Assembly (NCBI GenBank): GCA_023105745.1
Contig: JALGQZ010000013.1
Location: 10,349,105-10,413,104 of the forward strand
DNA: 64,000 bases
Source: Austropuccinia psidii
Lineage: Eukaryota > Basidiomycota > Pucciniomycetes > Pucciniales > Sphaerophragmiaceae
Direction of reading: 5' to 3'
Position 1 is the first letter of the stretch. Every line of letters starts with the position of its first letter. Positions 48,131-61,178 of this stretch are shown here, piece by piece. Made by a program: the position numbers and the translations under genes. The notes below the pieces were generated by a model that was not told the origin of the DNA, ran no database searches, and was given only the letters and a program-made list of their open reading frames with translations.

Positions 48131-51100
48131 CTCACCACTCCAGTGCAGGTATTCTGACTTATTTTCGTATTCCAAAAATTCCAAAAAGCCCAAAGTAACA
48201 CATAGAAATGAAATTTTAACTCCAATTTTGGGAAAATCTAACGAGTTTTTTTACCATAATCCTGGATTCTAAAAATAGAAAGTTCATCCATAATCATAAA
48301 AGTGGTAATGAAATTATTTATGAACTGCACCTTTAAGATTCAAATTTCGATTATTTTTTGTCCAAAAAATTCAGCAAGCCTTGGAAAAAATACTAACATT
48401 ATGAATTTACAAAATCTTATGAAATTTAGTCATAATTCCATACTTTGTATCAATGGAGTAGGAAATAATATTCAAAATGATTCCAGATTATATTCCAAGG
48501 CCTTAAATATCTTTTTTATTAAAATTTAATTAATAAAATACTTAAAAAAACTCAAAAATATTCTTAGAAGGAGCTAGAAGCTCAAATATTAGGATAATAA
48601 TACCATAGTTTTACGTAATTAAGCCCTCTTGTCATTACGAAGAGAACTTGAAACTCAGTTCTCATGAGTAAAATTTCTCAAAAAAAACACTAAAAGTTGC
48701 CAAAGGGTATGAATATACTTCAAAAGAAAGCCAGATTTTGATTGAAAAATTTTTCTCATCTTTAATGAAATTGGTAAAAAGGTATTCTAAACCTTTGATA
48801 AGCTTTTTGAAAATATACATAGACAAGATGAAAAATAATCCAAAGAACTTAAATAGATAAATAAATACAGATTGAAATTATCATTTCAAATATATTTAAG
48901 AAAGTTTTGAGTATTCAAATATCTTATTAAATTCCAAGCTAAGTAATTCTGTTCGCAGAAACATTTAGAAATTATTCCAAGAACTCTTTCATAAAGGTTT
49001 TAACTCCAACCACAAAGCTATGTCTAAAAATTCATAACTCATTTTTGAATCCTTCAAAGAACACCATACTCTTTTTTAAAAACTCAATATATATATTTTA
49101 CTAGTAAAAAAACATAAGGAAGCCTCTAGTCCTCAATTCAATCGCAAATCCCTGATTTTTACACAATAAATTCGCCCAGAAAAATCGTTTCAAACCCATA
49201 AGACCCCTTAAATAATAATCAATTTCTCCAAAAATTCAGAATCACCCTGCAAAGTCAAAAAAAAACAACCCCTTTTTGGGACTTTTCTTCTCTTGTGAAC
49301 TGTCTGAATTTCTGTTATTCACTCATAATTTCATGAAAAAATCTCAATTATAAGCTTTCATCCCTGAATTTCCCTTTAGACCTTACATAGAATTACTCTT
49401 ACTTTGTTCTTTTTGGCCACATCTTACCACCATGCTTCCCCAATTTCAATTAATTTAATCACCAAATTCTCCTATTTTCCCATTTTTATACTTTTTAATC
49501 TCTTATATCTCACTAAAACTCTCCAATAAACTTTTAATTCACATTCAAAGATATTTCTACATCCAGAAGAGGGTGATTTTGACACTTGAGAATTTATGGC
49601 AACATTTATATCATGTGGAAAGAGAAGAGAGCTATTCTTCAAAAACTTTGAGGTAAAATATGACTCAAACCCAAATCCAAATTGAATGTGATATATATGG
49701 TACTCCCACTTCTCACAGTTTATATGCTCAACAGCTTACAACAAGGAATTTGAGCTCTCCTTTTAGACTTTACACTATTAAATATGCCAATGATGACTAA
49801 TAGACACTAAAAGTAATTACATGGTATGAAATAAATGATGAAACATTTTCTCACCAAAAAAAACAGATTTTTGCAGTGTCCATGACATTTAAATGAGAAT
49901 TTGTGAGAAAAAATGCCCAAATTCAAGAATTTGCTTCCATTCCAAATGGGTATTTCCAAAATATAATTAGCCAAAAAAATTAGCTTGAAATACCTTCTCA
50001 AAATCAATTGAAAGCATAATATGTCATAATGAAATATTTGAAATGCTTTAAATCCAGGAATTTGGTAACTAATTTTCAACTGGCTGGAAAAAAGAGTGAA
50101 TTTTGGCTCAAAGAATTAGACCACTGAATATTCCCAGAAAATTCTGTGAATTATTTCAGAAGTTTCACAGATGATAAATAATAATTTAGGAAAAATTAGC
50201 TTCAATAATTAAAATAAGTTTTTTAAAAATTCCTCAAAGAATTATTTTGGAACATCTGCTCAAAATTCCTGGTTGTATGAAAAAAAAATGTGAAAATGAT
50301 TGGGTTGTTGAAGTGTGCTCAAATTAATTTTTTTTGTTTTTCTTTGAGTTAAAGTTCTTTAAATTTATGATAGAGTAATTTAATTTTAAATAATTTGAAA
50401 GTTTGAATGTTTTTTTCATAAATTGATACAAAACATATCAGTGCTTAGATGTATTTACCATTTTTCTTCAATTTTTTTTCCACTTCCCTTTATATAATTC
50501 CTTGAAAAAAGAAGGCCAAAATATTAATAAAATCTGAAAATACTTACAATTTCAAGAAATACTATAGGCTTAAATTATTTGAGACTCAAATAAGCATTGA
50601 AATGATATCAAAATAGTTTAATAACCTTGAAAAAAAGATTTTGAAATTTAATTTTTTTGAGTATTAAATACTAAATAGATATGAAAGTAATTAAAAAAAT
50701 ATATTAAGAACTTGGATTATAAATCCAAGATTTATTTTGTATAAAAAGAAAACTTAATATATATTAAAATGGTTCCTTTTTTAAACCAAACAGAAAATTT
50801 GGACAAAACCTTGAATGATGAGACTTAAAGCTTTTTATTGAGCCTCCAATCAAAGTCAAAATACATTTTTAAATTTACCTCATTAAGCTTATATATATTC
50901 TTTTGCAAAAAAAAACAGCTAAGTTACAACTTCAAGACAATATTTATAATCTTTGATTCTTGAATATTTTAAATATAATTAGAAATAAGAAGTAATGATA
51001 AGATTAATTTTTTCAATTTATCTTGATATTGAAAAAAATTAAAATTAAAATTGGACAATTTTACAGTTTTTCCCAGAGACTTTCTAAATATAATTTCAAT

Positions 51101-53237
51101 ATTTTGTGTCCAATTCTTTGAATCTTGTTTCATAATAGTTATCAAATAATTAAAAACACTTTCTAGTATTGTGGAAACTCCTCTTGTGTGAGATTAAAAT
51201 GAGGCAGTACCTGGAGGGGGAGATCAAAGTTAACTAGTTTTGAATCACTAATAACTCTTTTAACCAAGGGTGGCAAGGATGTATTGCCTTCCCCTCCTAA
51301 GATACTGAAGAAAATATCACTTGAAGCTCACAAACCAAAAATAAAGTTACTAAGTGGCTTTACAACTGCAGAAGAAAAAATTAAGCAGTCACAGATCAGA
51401 CCCCTTCAATATATATGAAAAATATAATTTCAGTAATTTGGTTAATTTTTAGATTTTAATGGAAATAATTGTCTGTATATTTTTCATTTCTAGTGAAATT
51501 TGGGTGAGTTGTTTATTTTTGGTGATAAAAGTTTGGTAAGATGGGTTATTTAAGGTGTTCTATAAAATCTGATGAGTGTTGATAAAGGTTATTTTTTTGA
51601 GCTAAAGCTATAATAGAGTAAAATAATGTTTTTCAAAGGTTTGTTATTTTTTTAAGCAAGGTTAATAATAAGATAGAATTGTATATGTTAAATTCAATAG
51701 GTAAGATTATTTGATATTGGATTCTTGAAGGGGAAAGTTTACTTTAATACTTGATAACTGGTGTTAATTTAACAGGATAAGAATCTTTAACAGAGTAGTA
51801 AGCCTAATCTTGGGTACTGGATAATCTTTATTTTTAAAGCTAAGATTCCACTGAGCTTTGCAACTGGGAAATCTCCAACACTATACTTCCACTGAGCTTA
51901 GCTACTGAGCAGCTAAATTTACTATAATATACTGGACTACCTCAATGGTGAGGGATGACTTATTCCTGCATGTATAATGTGCATTGGGGATTTTGAAATT
52001 TGGAGGGAGAGAGCCCTTCTATTTATAACTTTTGGGAGCCCAGGGGGCCCTCCATGGGAGCTATCTTTTGCCACTTCAATTCCTCTTGATTCCAACATGT
52101 TTTTCGTTTTTGGTGAGGACTTTTCTTTCATGGGTCAGGTGATTCAAGGTTTGGTGATAGCTTCCTTCTGCACAGCCTCCATTTATCACACGACTCTTTT
52201 TTGGTGAGCCAGTTATGACATGATCTTGTTGGATTTTCCTTGCATGCATGAGGTGATTTCATTTTGGCTGGGGATTTTTCTTGTGCACAGCTTCTTTTCT
52301 GTCAGATGATATGCTGTTGGGGGGGTGAAGTGATGACCTTGTATTTAATTTGCATATGTCATACTTTAGCCTTGGTAGAACTGGCTGTGTAGTTTATGCA
52401 GGTGTCATGGCTGTGTTTCTTATTACTGAACTTTAGAGTGAGGTTGTGTGATAATTCCTTGAACTGATGAATTTCCTGTTGTGGATGAGATTATTTGATT
52501 CATTTTTTAGTTTGAAACATGATGTGCTTAGTAATATAGTGTATCTCCTTCCATATTGTACTGGGGCTGTGTCATGATGCAGGTGTTTGGGATTTGTAGT
52601 ACATGAACTGGGGAAAGGTGGGATTTAGGGTTCAGATGATATTTTATTGCATTATATGATTTATTGTAATTTATGCATGAAGAGAGGCTGTGTCATTTCA
52701 TTGAGTGGTTGTATTGTGGATATGATTCTGTATCTTGATATTTTCTGTAATTAGGGTCTTCTTCAGGATTTCCAGTGGTTTTAGGATGGTCTTGCATTTC
52801 TTACATGTAATTATTCCAATTAAATGTCTAAATTAAGGATTTAAGGAGGTTTTTTTGCTGTCCTTCCAGATATTTTCATTTTTTTTAGGTGATTGTTAAA
52901 ATTTTGAGATTTATTATATGGTTTTAGGGTTGTTTATGGAGTTAGAGTGGAGATAATATTACTGAGATATTTTGTTTTGATTGTTACTGTTATTATGCTT
53001 TTGAGTAGGTAATTGTAAGTAATATACTAGTAATTATGTGATTTAATAAGCTTCTGTTCATCTGCTGTGCATATTCAAGGTAATATTGTGGGTTAGATTT
53101 AGATTTTTCATCACAGTATGCTTTGGTTATCAATTTCCTTTATCATTCCTGGAAATTCTTCAATATTCTGATATTTTCTGAAACATTCCCAAAAATTCCA
53201 CAAAATTCATTTCCAGCCATACCCCAAATTTTGAGAA
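48131..53237. other. Gene-free stretch
   Basis: 48131-51170 is AT-rich with no coding signal. 51170-53237 is less AT-rich and the plus strand is noticeably T/G-rich, but I see no gene or known element. The opposite-strand frames around 51940-52210 (plus 51977-52207, minus 51937-52131) share GGGCCCTCC-type palindromic sequence and have no motif. It may be an unrecognised repeat. Confidence 0.4.
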
Positions 53238-53311
53238 TGTTGCCATTGTGGCTTGAACCCATGAACCTGCCAGATTTCAGCTTCAGCCCTTACCAACTAA
53301 CACATCACGAA
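53238..53311 (-). repeat. tRNA-like sequence with pol III A and B boxes (SINE head or tRNA relic)
   Basis: On the minus strand, GTGTTAGTTGGTAAGGG (53303-53287) resembles a tRNA D-arm/A box, and GGTTCAAGCC (53259-53250) matches the B box consensus GGTTCRANNCC, at tRNA-like spacing. I cannot fold a full cloverleaf with a good acceptor stem, so it is more likely the tRNA-derived head of a SINE or a tRNA pseudogene than a working tRNA. Confidence 0.5.
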
Positions 53312-53667
53312 AAAGCCTGATGTATCAAGTGCAAGGTTGTGCTAAGGTTGCACTGAAGTTTCACCTCAATTTCAACTTACAAAGCAGAAACTTAGCTGCT
53401 GGTCTCAGTTTTCCTGCATGTTTTAGTTTGCGCAATTCACTTTTCTATTTCCAAATATCAAATAGCTGACTAATTAAACCTTATGAAATTAATTCCCCCA
53501 CTTCTTGAAAATGCCTGTACCAAAGCTTTGCAAATAAGAATATTAGTAACACATCTAACATGCACAGATAAGATCAATTACATACATTTTGATTGAGCTA
53601 AATTGTAACAAAATAAAACTTGATGCATGCACTAATTCAATTTTAAACAAGTGAGACTGCGGAAATT

Positions 53668-55589
53668 TGTAAGATGTGACTATGAAACTGATGATAATAT
53701 TACTATTAATCAACAGTACTATGTCTGTTCTTATGAAATATAATAATAAAATATTATTATAACCACACTTAAATAATTAAAGAATTATTTCTTTCATGTG
53801 TTAAGCACTACTAGTGATCTTAAAAGTGAGCAAGTAATTTTCTACAAGAATCAATTACAAGAGGATTTTAATAATAAAACTTCTTTTATTAAAATAGTAA
53901 AATTATTTTAATATATAATTATCTTTTGCAAGAATAATTATAATGATAATTATTGAAGAAAACTAATTTTAGAGAAAAACTTTAAGAATTAAAAATAAAT
54001 CACTCACTATTATTCCAAAGAACTTATTGAAAGATAATATAGAGAGATTTGACATAGAATTGTGGGTTTTAAGGATTAAAATGGATTTATAACAGTATTA
54101 CAACAATATATAGTTGGTTTCTATGATTTCACGTCTTTCTGATTGATTCTGAAAGATTTAAAACACTTAAGAATAGCTGTAACTAATACTTACTTGTTGG
54201 TAATAATGGTTTAAATGATAATAAGATGATGATGTGGAAAAAACAGCAAGAGGAGGCCTCTTTGAAGTCAACAACAGCTCACAGAGGTGTGCCATGGAGC
54301 AAACTGAAAAACCAGTGAGTGAGAAAACAATAAATCCTTTTGGATTATTGATTGCATCATCTGTTGTCACGTAAGATTATCATAATTACTTAATTAATGC
54401 TTTTACGTTACTACCAACCCCAATATGGTTAAGAATAAAAGGAGTAAAATCTGTAAATCTTCTTTTATTCCAAAATAATAATTGATTTCTCAAAGTTATC
54501 AATGTTATTGACAATCTCATCACAGGTTGTAATTACTGTAAATTTTTGAAGATTCAGTGTTTCACGTAGAATAGTCAAAAATAGACTTTAAGTAAAACTA
54601 TTAATTTTACCAGTAAAACTGTAATTCTTGTTGGTTGTACCATAGATAATACAGTTCTCTATCAGTCCTGAAAGTTTCAGAAGGATTCATTAAGAATTGT
54701 ATTTTTAATGAATTTTTGAAGTTTTTACCTCATTTCTACGTAGAATTGCAAATATCAGTGTTTAACTGGTTTCTATGAGGTAAATCAAGGGATACAAGTC
54801 CAAAAAGGGTTTTAATTACTCTTTTGTGGTTTATCCATGGAAAATCATTAAGAATTGACATGGTTACAGGAGTCTAAGTAGCTTTTTACCTCCTTGGCAC
54901 GTCAAAATAGCAGGTTATTTGCTATTTTCTTAAGTTTTACAGTAGTTGTAACATGGTAACCAAGTTCCCAAAAGGTTTTGGTTTACCAATTAGGCCAAGC
55001 TCAGCCATGTATCCAAGCTTTAGAACTTTCCACACCTCTGAGGCCTCAGAAGTTGGGTACCCTGGCTCTCTTTGATGTCTTTTGTCCCCCTTGCCTATTT
55101 TTCACGTCAAAATAGAAATTCAAGCTTCAAGTGAGATATCCACTATGGGTGTATCAAAAGTACATGTAAGAATACCATGATATTAAGTGCTCAAAACATT
55201 CATAACACTATTCTTAGTGTATATGTAACATGGGATTTCTCACATTCCCATTATTTTGGCATGAAATTAAGAAAAACAAAAGTTTTCACGGATCTTTTAT
55301 GTGGTATTGATGATGTGGTATTGAAGTATTTTCCATTTTACCACCTCAAAGAGTTAATTTGAGCTTATCCACTCTATGGAGCTACCCTAGGTGAATTTTT
55401 GTGTAGAATCCAAATCTGGTCTTAAATCCATGGATTTACTTTCTCAATAAAAAGTCATTCATCTTTTCTGAAATTAAAAATGATGAATTTTGGATATATG
55501 CATGACTTATGAGTTATGCATAATTCAAAATTTATTTTTAAGATAATTGTGGCCTATTTTGGTATGTAAAATATACCTCAAGGCTCACA
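53668..55589 (-). mobile_element. Solo LTR, gypsy family B, TSD AAATT
   Basis: A 1922-base LTR with TGTAAG...CTCACA ends (plus strand), flanked by perfect AAATT repeats at 53663-53667 and 55590-55594. It is homologous along its length to 8513-10432. No internal region is attached. Confidence 0.93.
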
Positions 55590-55655
55590 AAATTGTTCTG
55601 AATCCATGAGGTTACTAATAGCTAAATAAGATGGAAAACCAGATAAAAACTCACC

Positions 55656-55841
55656 ACAGTTTTCCCAACTTCTTCTCCTTTCACAACAATAAATTTGATT
55701 TTTTCAAAATTCCTTTCAATTTGTAATTTATGATTCACGTTTTTTGGGGTTTTTTCCTTCATCAGTTGGTCAATTGGTATTGTGTCTGTGGCTGATTGTT
55801 TCCTAGCAATTGATTTGACTGGTTGGATTGATAGCTATGTA
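55656..55841 (-). pseudogene. Possible isolated exon, unknown protein
   Basis: On the minus strand, an acceptor-like TTTTTCTAG is followed by an open frame of about 60 codons (SIARKQSATDTIPIDQLMKE, then KLQIERNFEKIKFIVVKGEE) that ends at a GTGAGT donor. Composition and splice borders look like an exon, but I find no continuing exons on either side. It may be a leftover of a repeated gene. Confidence 0.3.
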
Positions 55842-57279
55842 CTAGAAAAACAAGAAAGTAAATATAAATGTACAGGTGATTATTTTTTGCTAAAAGATAG
55901 AGAAAGAGAATCAAATGTGAGATAAGGAATATTGAATGAAAAATGTGTGATAGCAGGTCAAAAAGGAGTAATAAAAAAAAGGAACATATAATTCAATCCT
56001 GAACAGAGAATAGGGAATGCAATGTGAATAATTATGTAAAGCAAAATTAGGCCAAAGATCATTCCTGATTAAGTTGAGTGATGAAAATCTATTTTTCGCA
56101 AAAAAAAATTAATTAGATAAGTTGACAAGAGGTGAAGGATGGAATATTCAATAAAATTTTAAAAGTGGAATACTTAAATGGTCAATTACATCTATTGTAA
56201 ATCCATCTCCAAAGTTAAGTCAAACCAGTCATTAAAGCTTTGTTGTTGTAATAGGAATGAGCTAATCATGTAATCAAAAAAGACAACTTGATGAGTATTC
56301 TTTGAATTTTTATTGAATATGAACTCATTTACTGATTGAAAGGGAATGAAAAATATTCACATAGGGAATTTATCAAAAATCGGGATCTATTTGCATGGGA
56401 GTTGCTCAGCTAGAAACAATGATAATAGATTTGTTGATCAGCATCACAAGTCCAGTAAAAGCAAGAAGCAATGAATATACGTACTTTTTTTTCTCTAGTA
56501 GCTTAGAAGTAATATTACAAAGGGAGAAATTTTTTGTTTAGACTGTAATCAGCTGTGGGAAATTGTTTGAAATAAAATCTGGAGAAAAATGTGGCTGTGC
56601 ACAAATATGGGTAGGTTAGGTCTTATCAGCTGAGCTAAACTGACCTTGTATTAAATTATCTTTTTTTCTACTTTCTCCCACTACCCAATCAAATTTTTGA
56701 GCCTTCTTCCTTTCTTCATTTTGAAAAGCTCAAAGTAGGTATTCCTGCTTATTCACTCTTTTTCTAGAAAATTCTGAACATTTCCTTTTCATTGGTTGAA
56801 GTTAAAGTTATATTATTCCTACAAAAAAACATTTCCAAATACTTTGTATGATGCTCACTTCTTTTTGTCAAAGATAAGCATTCAAATATTTTCACCAAGT
56901 ATATCAAAGCTTATTGAATTTATCTTATTTGTTTCCTCAGTCATCCTTTTAGATGAATTTCCTGACAAACTAAGCATAGAATTCAATTCAAAAACAGTCA
57001 GTCAACTACAAAATATCCTCAAAGCTTAGAGCAAAAAGGCCCATTATTGCTAAACAAATCAATTGGAGTGTAATATTAGTGGCGCAAGACTCATCCTCCT
57101 CACCATTATTCTGAGTCTTGAATCTATGCAGTATCATCTACTTCCATCTGTTAATTGGCTTGATTATTTTCTTTCTCAGATTTGTTTGCTCTTCACAAAA
57201 AAAATAATTTTTCCTCTTAATAACACAAACCTAATTGTGTTTTTTTGTTATTTAAGTTTGAACATCTTCAATCAAAAAT
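55842..57279. other. No gene recognised
   Basis: AT-rich sequence. Frames at 56796-57029 and 57063-57281 have no motif. The plus-strand stretch just before 57280 could include the upstream region of the pseudogene that follows. Confidence 0.4.
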
Positions 57280-59085
57280 GAATCAGCTTAATAACCCTTA
57301 TTCAAATTCTAGCTATTTATATAATAATTAAATTCCTCAAAACCCTAATTACCAAGAGCTTGAAGATCTTAGGAATGTGATTGCAGAAAAAGATAAAGTG
57401 ATTTTGACGCTTGTTAGCAAAGTTGAATCTTTGGAGGTAAACTCTGGATCAAAGAAGCCACAAAAAATGAAACCCAACTTAGAGAAAACCATTACAATGT
57501 CAAAGAAGAAAAAAAATCAAATAAATCAAAGAATGATAAAAAAATAAAGCCTGTGAGGAGCCTAAAAAGCAACACCCACTATAGCTGCTAATGTGTGAAG
57601 TTCCGGAGGATTTTCAATATACAAAGGTGAGCCCAGCAAAGATGGTATTGTTTCTCATGTTATTCTCTTTCTGATTTCATTGCAGGACACCATTTTTATC
57701 CATATCAGGATCCTTTGGGGAATGATCAAACAAAAAATTGCTACCACCATCACCTGATCAATTACTGCTCAAAGAATTCATTATGCGATTTTCCAACAAT
57801 GATGAACTTGAGAATGTAGCAAAAAGCAACACATGTTCAGTTCTCATTAGTTAAAAGGAGGTTCAAACGTTGCGTGATTCTTGTGCAGGACGCCAAAAGA
57901 TTGGAAAACACATTGTTAACCTTGATGATTTTTACTTCCAGTACATTCATTCTCTCCTCTCAAAATTTGGAATTCACATTTGGGCACCCAATCTTGAAGC
58001 AGAACCTAGCTCTTTATAAAATGAGGCATGTCAAACAATTGCTATCATGACCTTTTTCCAGGTAGCTTTTAGTGGTGCATATCAATACATGTGAGCAAAC
58101 TTATCATACTTAAATAACATCAACTTAATACATTGGGCCTATAATCATTACGTTCATTATCATATGACTGAAAAGTTTAAAAAAGAGATCAAAGAAGCTG
58201 GAAAGAATTTGGCCAACAATCAAAAAAGAGTCACTCAGCAAAGACGACAATGGGTGAGTAAGAAATTTGATCATCTGATTAATAGTTTTTTGACAGTTTA
58301 CTTACGAATATAAGTAAATCAGCTCTGTAAGAAGCAGTACAGATTTGCTGCAGCCAATAACTATCCGGATCAATACTTGAAAGTATTAGCTGATGTTAAT
58401 TCTCACAGTCATGATGAATCAATTCCCAAACAACAGGCTTATGCAATAAAAATATTACCTTATTGTTTGGAGAGCGCAAACATTTTTTTTTGAAATTTAG
58501 ATTGCAAAATGATTCAAAGTAATGAGCTTGCAGGAAAATCAGCCCCATTACGTCCACAATCTTGACCAAGGGTTCCAATCCCTTCTAATTTCAAAAAGGC
58601 TCCACAAAAGATGCCATTGGATTTCTACCATCCAGAGTGGTTCAATAAAATTGATTATGGCAAGCAATTTCTGATAGCAAACACAAAACAAGTTGCATTT
58701 ATTCCAACCAATGACATTGAAATGAGCAAGAAACTCAACCCTGACAAGAAGCTTGGTGATAAGGCATTTAAAAAAAAAATACTGGGATGTGGTGACTGAA
58801 CCTTATGATTTATCTCACGAAATAGCTGAAAGTAGTGAAGAGGAGGATGAAGAAACTGAGAGTGAAAGCAATGATCTGATGGATGGAGATAGTCTGGATC
58901 TGGAATATTCTGATGAGAACCAAAGTGACAATGACAGAGCAGAAGGCAATGATCAATACAATAATTAAAAGAACACTCAGTCCCAACATAGATGGACTCA
59001 AGATGTTGATGATTTTGGGGTAGGGACTAGTAATCAGCATAATGCCTTTTTCAAAGATGATTTGGGTGAAAATATATGGAAGTAG
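57280..59085 (+). pseudogene. Pseudogene of a rust-type repetitive protein of unknown function
   Basis: The reading starts MNQLNNPYSNSSYLYNN, meets a TAA, and continues with a coiled-coil-like segment (NVIAEKDKVILTLVSKVESL). An intron-like gap lies near 57627-57684 (GTGAGC...TTGCAG), followed by IHIRILWGMI, LRDSCAGRQKIGKHIVNLDD, FYFQYIHSLLSKFGIHIWAP, YNHYVHYHMTEKFKKEIKEA and FYHPEWFNKIDYGKQFLIAN, with an acidic C-terminal tail (SSEEEDEETESESNDLMDGD). I recognise this as a family found in many copies in rust genomes, but know no function. Several in-frame stops (for example at 58018 and 58090) and a 10-A run at about 58770-58779 that shifts the frame by one show that this copy is broken. Confidence 0.6.
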
Positions 59086-59541
59086 ATTTTATTAAAATAC
59101 ATTTGTAGTTTAAATATATTGTAAACAAATTCTTACATTATTTCTTTGGCTTATTTCTTAGATTATCCTTGCTTATTCAATTGTCTTAGTAAAATTGGTT
59201 TATTTCATTAATTCTCACCATTAATAAGATAAAAAAAGGATTCAATATTTTTTAAAAAATGGGTAGCAAGTTGAAACAGAGTTGTTTGGATTGAAGAAAA
59301 AATTGATCATAATTTGTGAGTAATGTAGAGTTGAACAAAAAAGTAAAATGGCCCCCTTTGTCCTATTAATTACAAAAGGGGTTGTCATAACAGATATCAA
59401 AAACAAAGGCCAAAGAAAGCATCCCAAATTTTATCACTTTTACAAAATCTAGTCCCGCCATATCAAAGTTTCTCCCTTCTAACCTGACCTACCCCCAATC
59501 TCTTTTCCCTCACCCTAATTTTTATCATATAAATCCAAAAC
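59086..59541. other. Intergenic; upstream region of the GRF gene
   Basis: AT-rich sequence without a gene. The last ~90 bases are richer in C and hold a pyrimidine-rich stretch (about 59460-59520, with CTCACCC words) directly before the ATG at 59542, as often seen upstream of fungal start codons. Confidence 0.4.
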
Positions 59542-60247
59542 ATGGATATTATTACAAGTGTTCTCACAGTCTCAGCTACAGCCTCACATAAGAGACAAAT
59601 GCTGTTTTGTGATTGCCACAATCCAGCACTTCTTGTCATGGGTGTAGCAAAAGAAAATAGAGTTTACTTGCATTGCCCCCACAAAGATCCTAACAATGGT
59701 TGGAAGAGGGGATGTAAATTTTTTGGTATGTTTGATTCCACCAATCCCTCATAACTGCTATGATATTTTATTGCTTATATTTTGTATCCAGCATGGATGG
59801 ATGACTATGCCTTGAAGCATCAGTTCAAGAATCCAATTTTAGTTTCAGTACGTTCAACCTTTTGGGAAAAAATAAAAGTAAAAACTTTGGATGATGTCAA
59901 AATTTCACTCAAAGCAACTGTTGCAAAAGGAAATGATAAAAGTAAGCATTACAAGTAATTTGGTTTGCCTTTTTTTATTATGAAACTAAGTGTATCTTTG
60001 AACAGGGGGATCATCTACAGATGTCCTATTCAGTGGCAGCTCCAAATTTTCCCAATCACTTGACTTTGGTGCAGTAATAGACCTACTTGATGACGTTTTG
60101 AACACCCCCAACAAAGTTTTGAGCATGGCCATTGTTATTGGAAGAATGCACATCATCAAGAAAGCTTTACGTACTCTAGCTGAAGATCTTGATATCTCAG
60201 CCATAAAGTCATTGAAGTGGCTTATGTTTTGTGAATTACTCAAGTGA
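59542..60247 (+). CDS. GRF-type zinc-finger protein, 191 residues
   Basis: Three exons join into an intact frame: 59542-59725, 59792-59941 and 60006-60247. Introns are 66 bases (donor GTATGT, acceptor TATCCAG) and 64 bases (donor GTAAGC, acceptor GAACAG), both phase 1, and the total of 576 bases is divisible by three. The N-terminal half is a GRF zinc finger: CDCHNPALLVMG, then N.RVYLHCP, then GCKFFAWMDD, where the first splice creates the conserved W. The Cys/His spacing fits the GRF family, which in enzymes such as topoisomerase 3-alpha and APE2/NEIL3 binds single-stranded DNA or RNA. The C-terminal half (about 95-191) has no motif I know and is partly helical. No enzyme domain is attached. 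It lies ~450 bases downstream of a pseudogene of a repetitive family, so it may be repeat-associated. Confidence 0.8.
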
Positions 60248-61178
60248 TTTCAAATTCAAATTTAAACTTGAAGTTGATGGTTTTTTTTGTATCTTTTTTA
60301 CTATTTATTTTTGTAAAAAATTCAATTTATTTGTTGTGTTTTTTGATAAGTATCAAGTAAAATATTCTTATGAATACACAAATTAAGCCATAGAGACCAA
60401 ATTAATTATTTCCAAAATGAAATTTAACATTAAAAAGCACCTTTTTTTAAATAATTTTAGCTTTTTGCTTCTGAACTTGATAATTTTGAAGGCTACACCA
60501 TTCAGAAGATGGACAGTCCATCCATATGATTATTAACCAGCAATCACTTTCCAAATATGCAAATGTCTATGTATTCTTAGGTTTATTACTACCATTATAA
60601 TAATAATGAACTGCATAATTAAAGAATGGAAATTGTCTCACTTCAATAACACCAATTTTGCCATTTTGATACAAATAAGGATATCACCTTAAACAGAGCC
60701 AGCTTATTACCTTCATAATAGAAACCCCCTTCTTAAATTATTACAAAGGTTTTTTTCCATAAAAAGCAGATTATTATATCAGAATCAAAGCCCTTTTCAA
60801 AAGATAGGCCAATTTTTTATCCATAATGCAGATATTAGTATCATTATAATAGCCTTATCATTGTGATAACAGTATTAAAATATTGAGAGATTCCTTTGTG
60901 GATAACATTATTTTTTATTCCACATTCGAAATTCTGCATCTCAATATTCAATTTGTTCTTATTTTGATAGAAAACATCTATTTTTTTAAAGTATTCAATC
61001 GCCAATTGAGTATTTGAAGATTAACAATCAATTCATCATGTCTATGGCTAATTTAGAATTAAAATAAGGAAGACCTTCCAAAAGAAGAAGAGATGATATT
61101 TGAGCAATTGATAATTGATTATTCCAATCAGCACAAAGTAAATATTTTCCAATTAACCAACCTATAGATTAATTTGAT
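60248..61178. other. No gene recognised
   Basis: AT-rich sequence between the GRF gene and the family C LTR, with no coding signal. The terminator and 3' UTR of the GRF gene should fall in the first few hundred bases. Confidence 0.45.

Noticed and set aside
51937..52207. Opposing frames on both strands near GGGCCCTCCATGG
   Set aside because: No motif, no splice support, and the open length is short; probably fortuitous in a less AT-rich patch.
53238..53311. Functional tRNA gene
   Set aside because: The A and B boxes are present but I could not form a convincing acceptor stem, anticodon arm or terminator.
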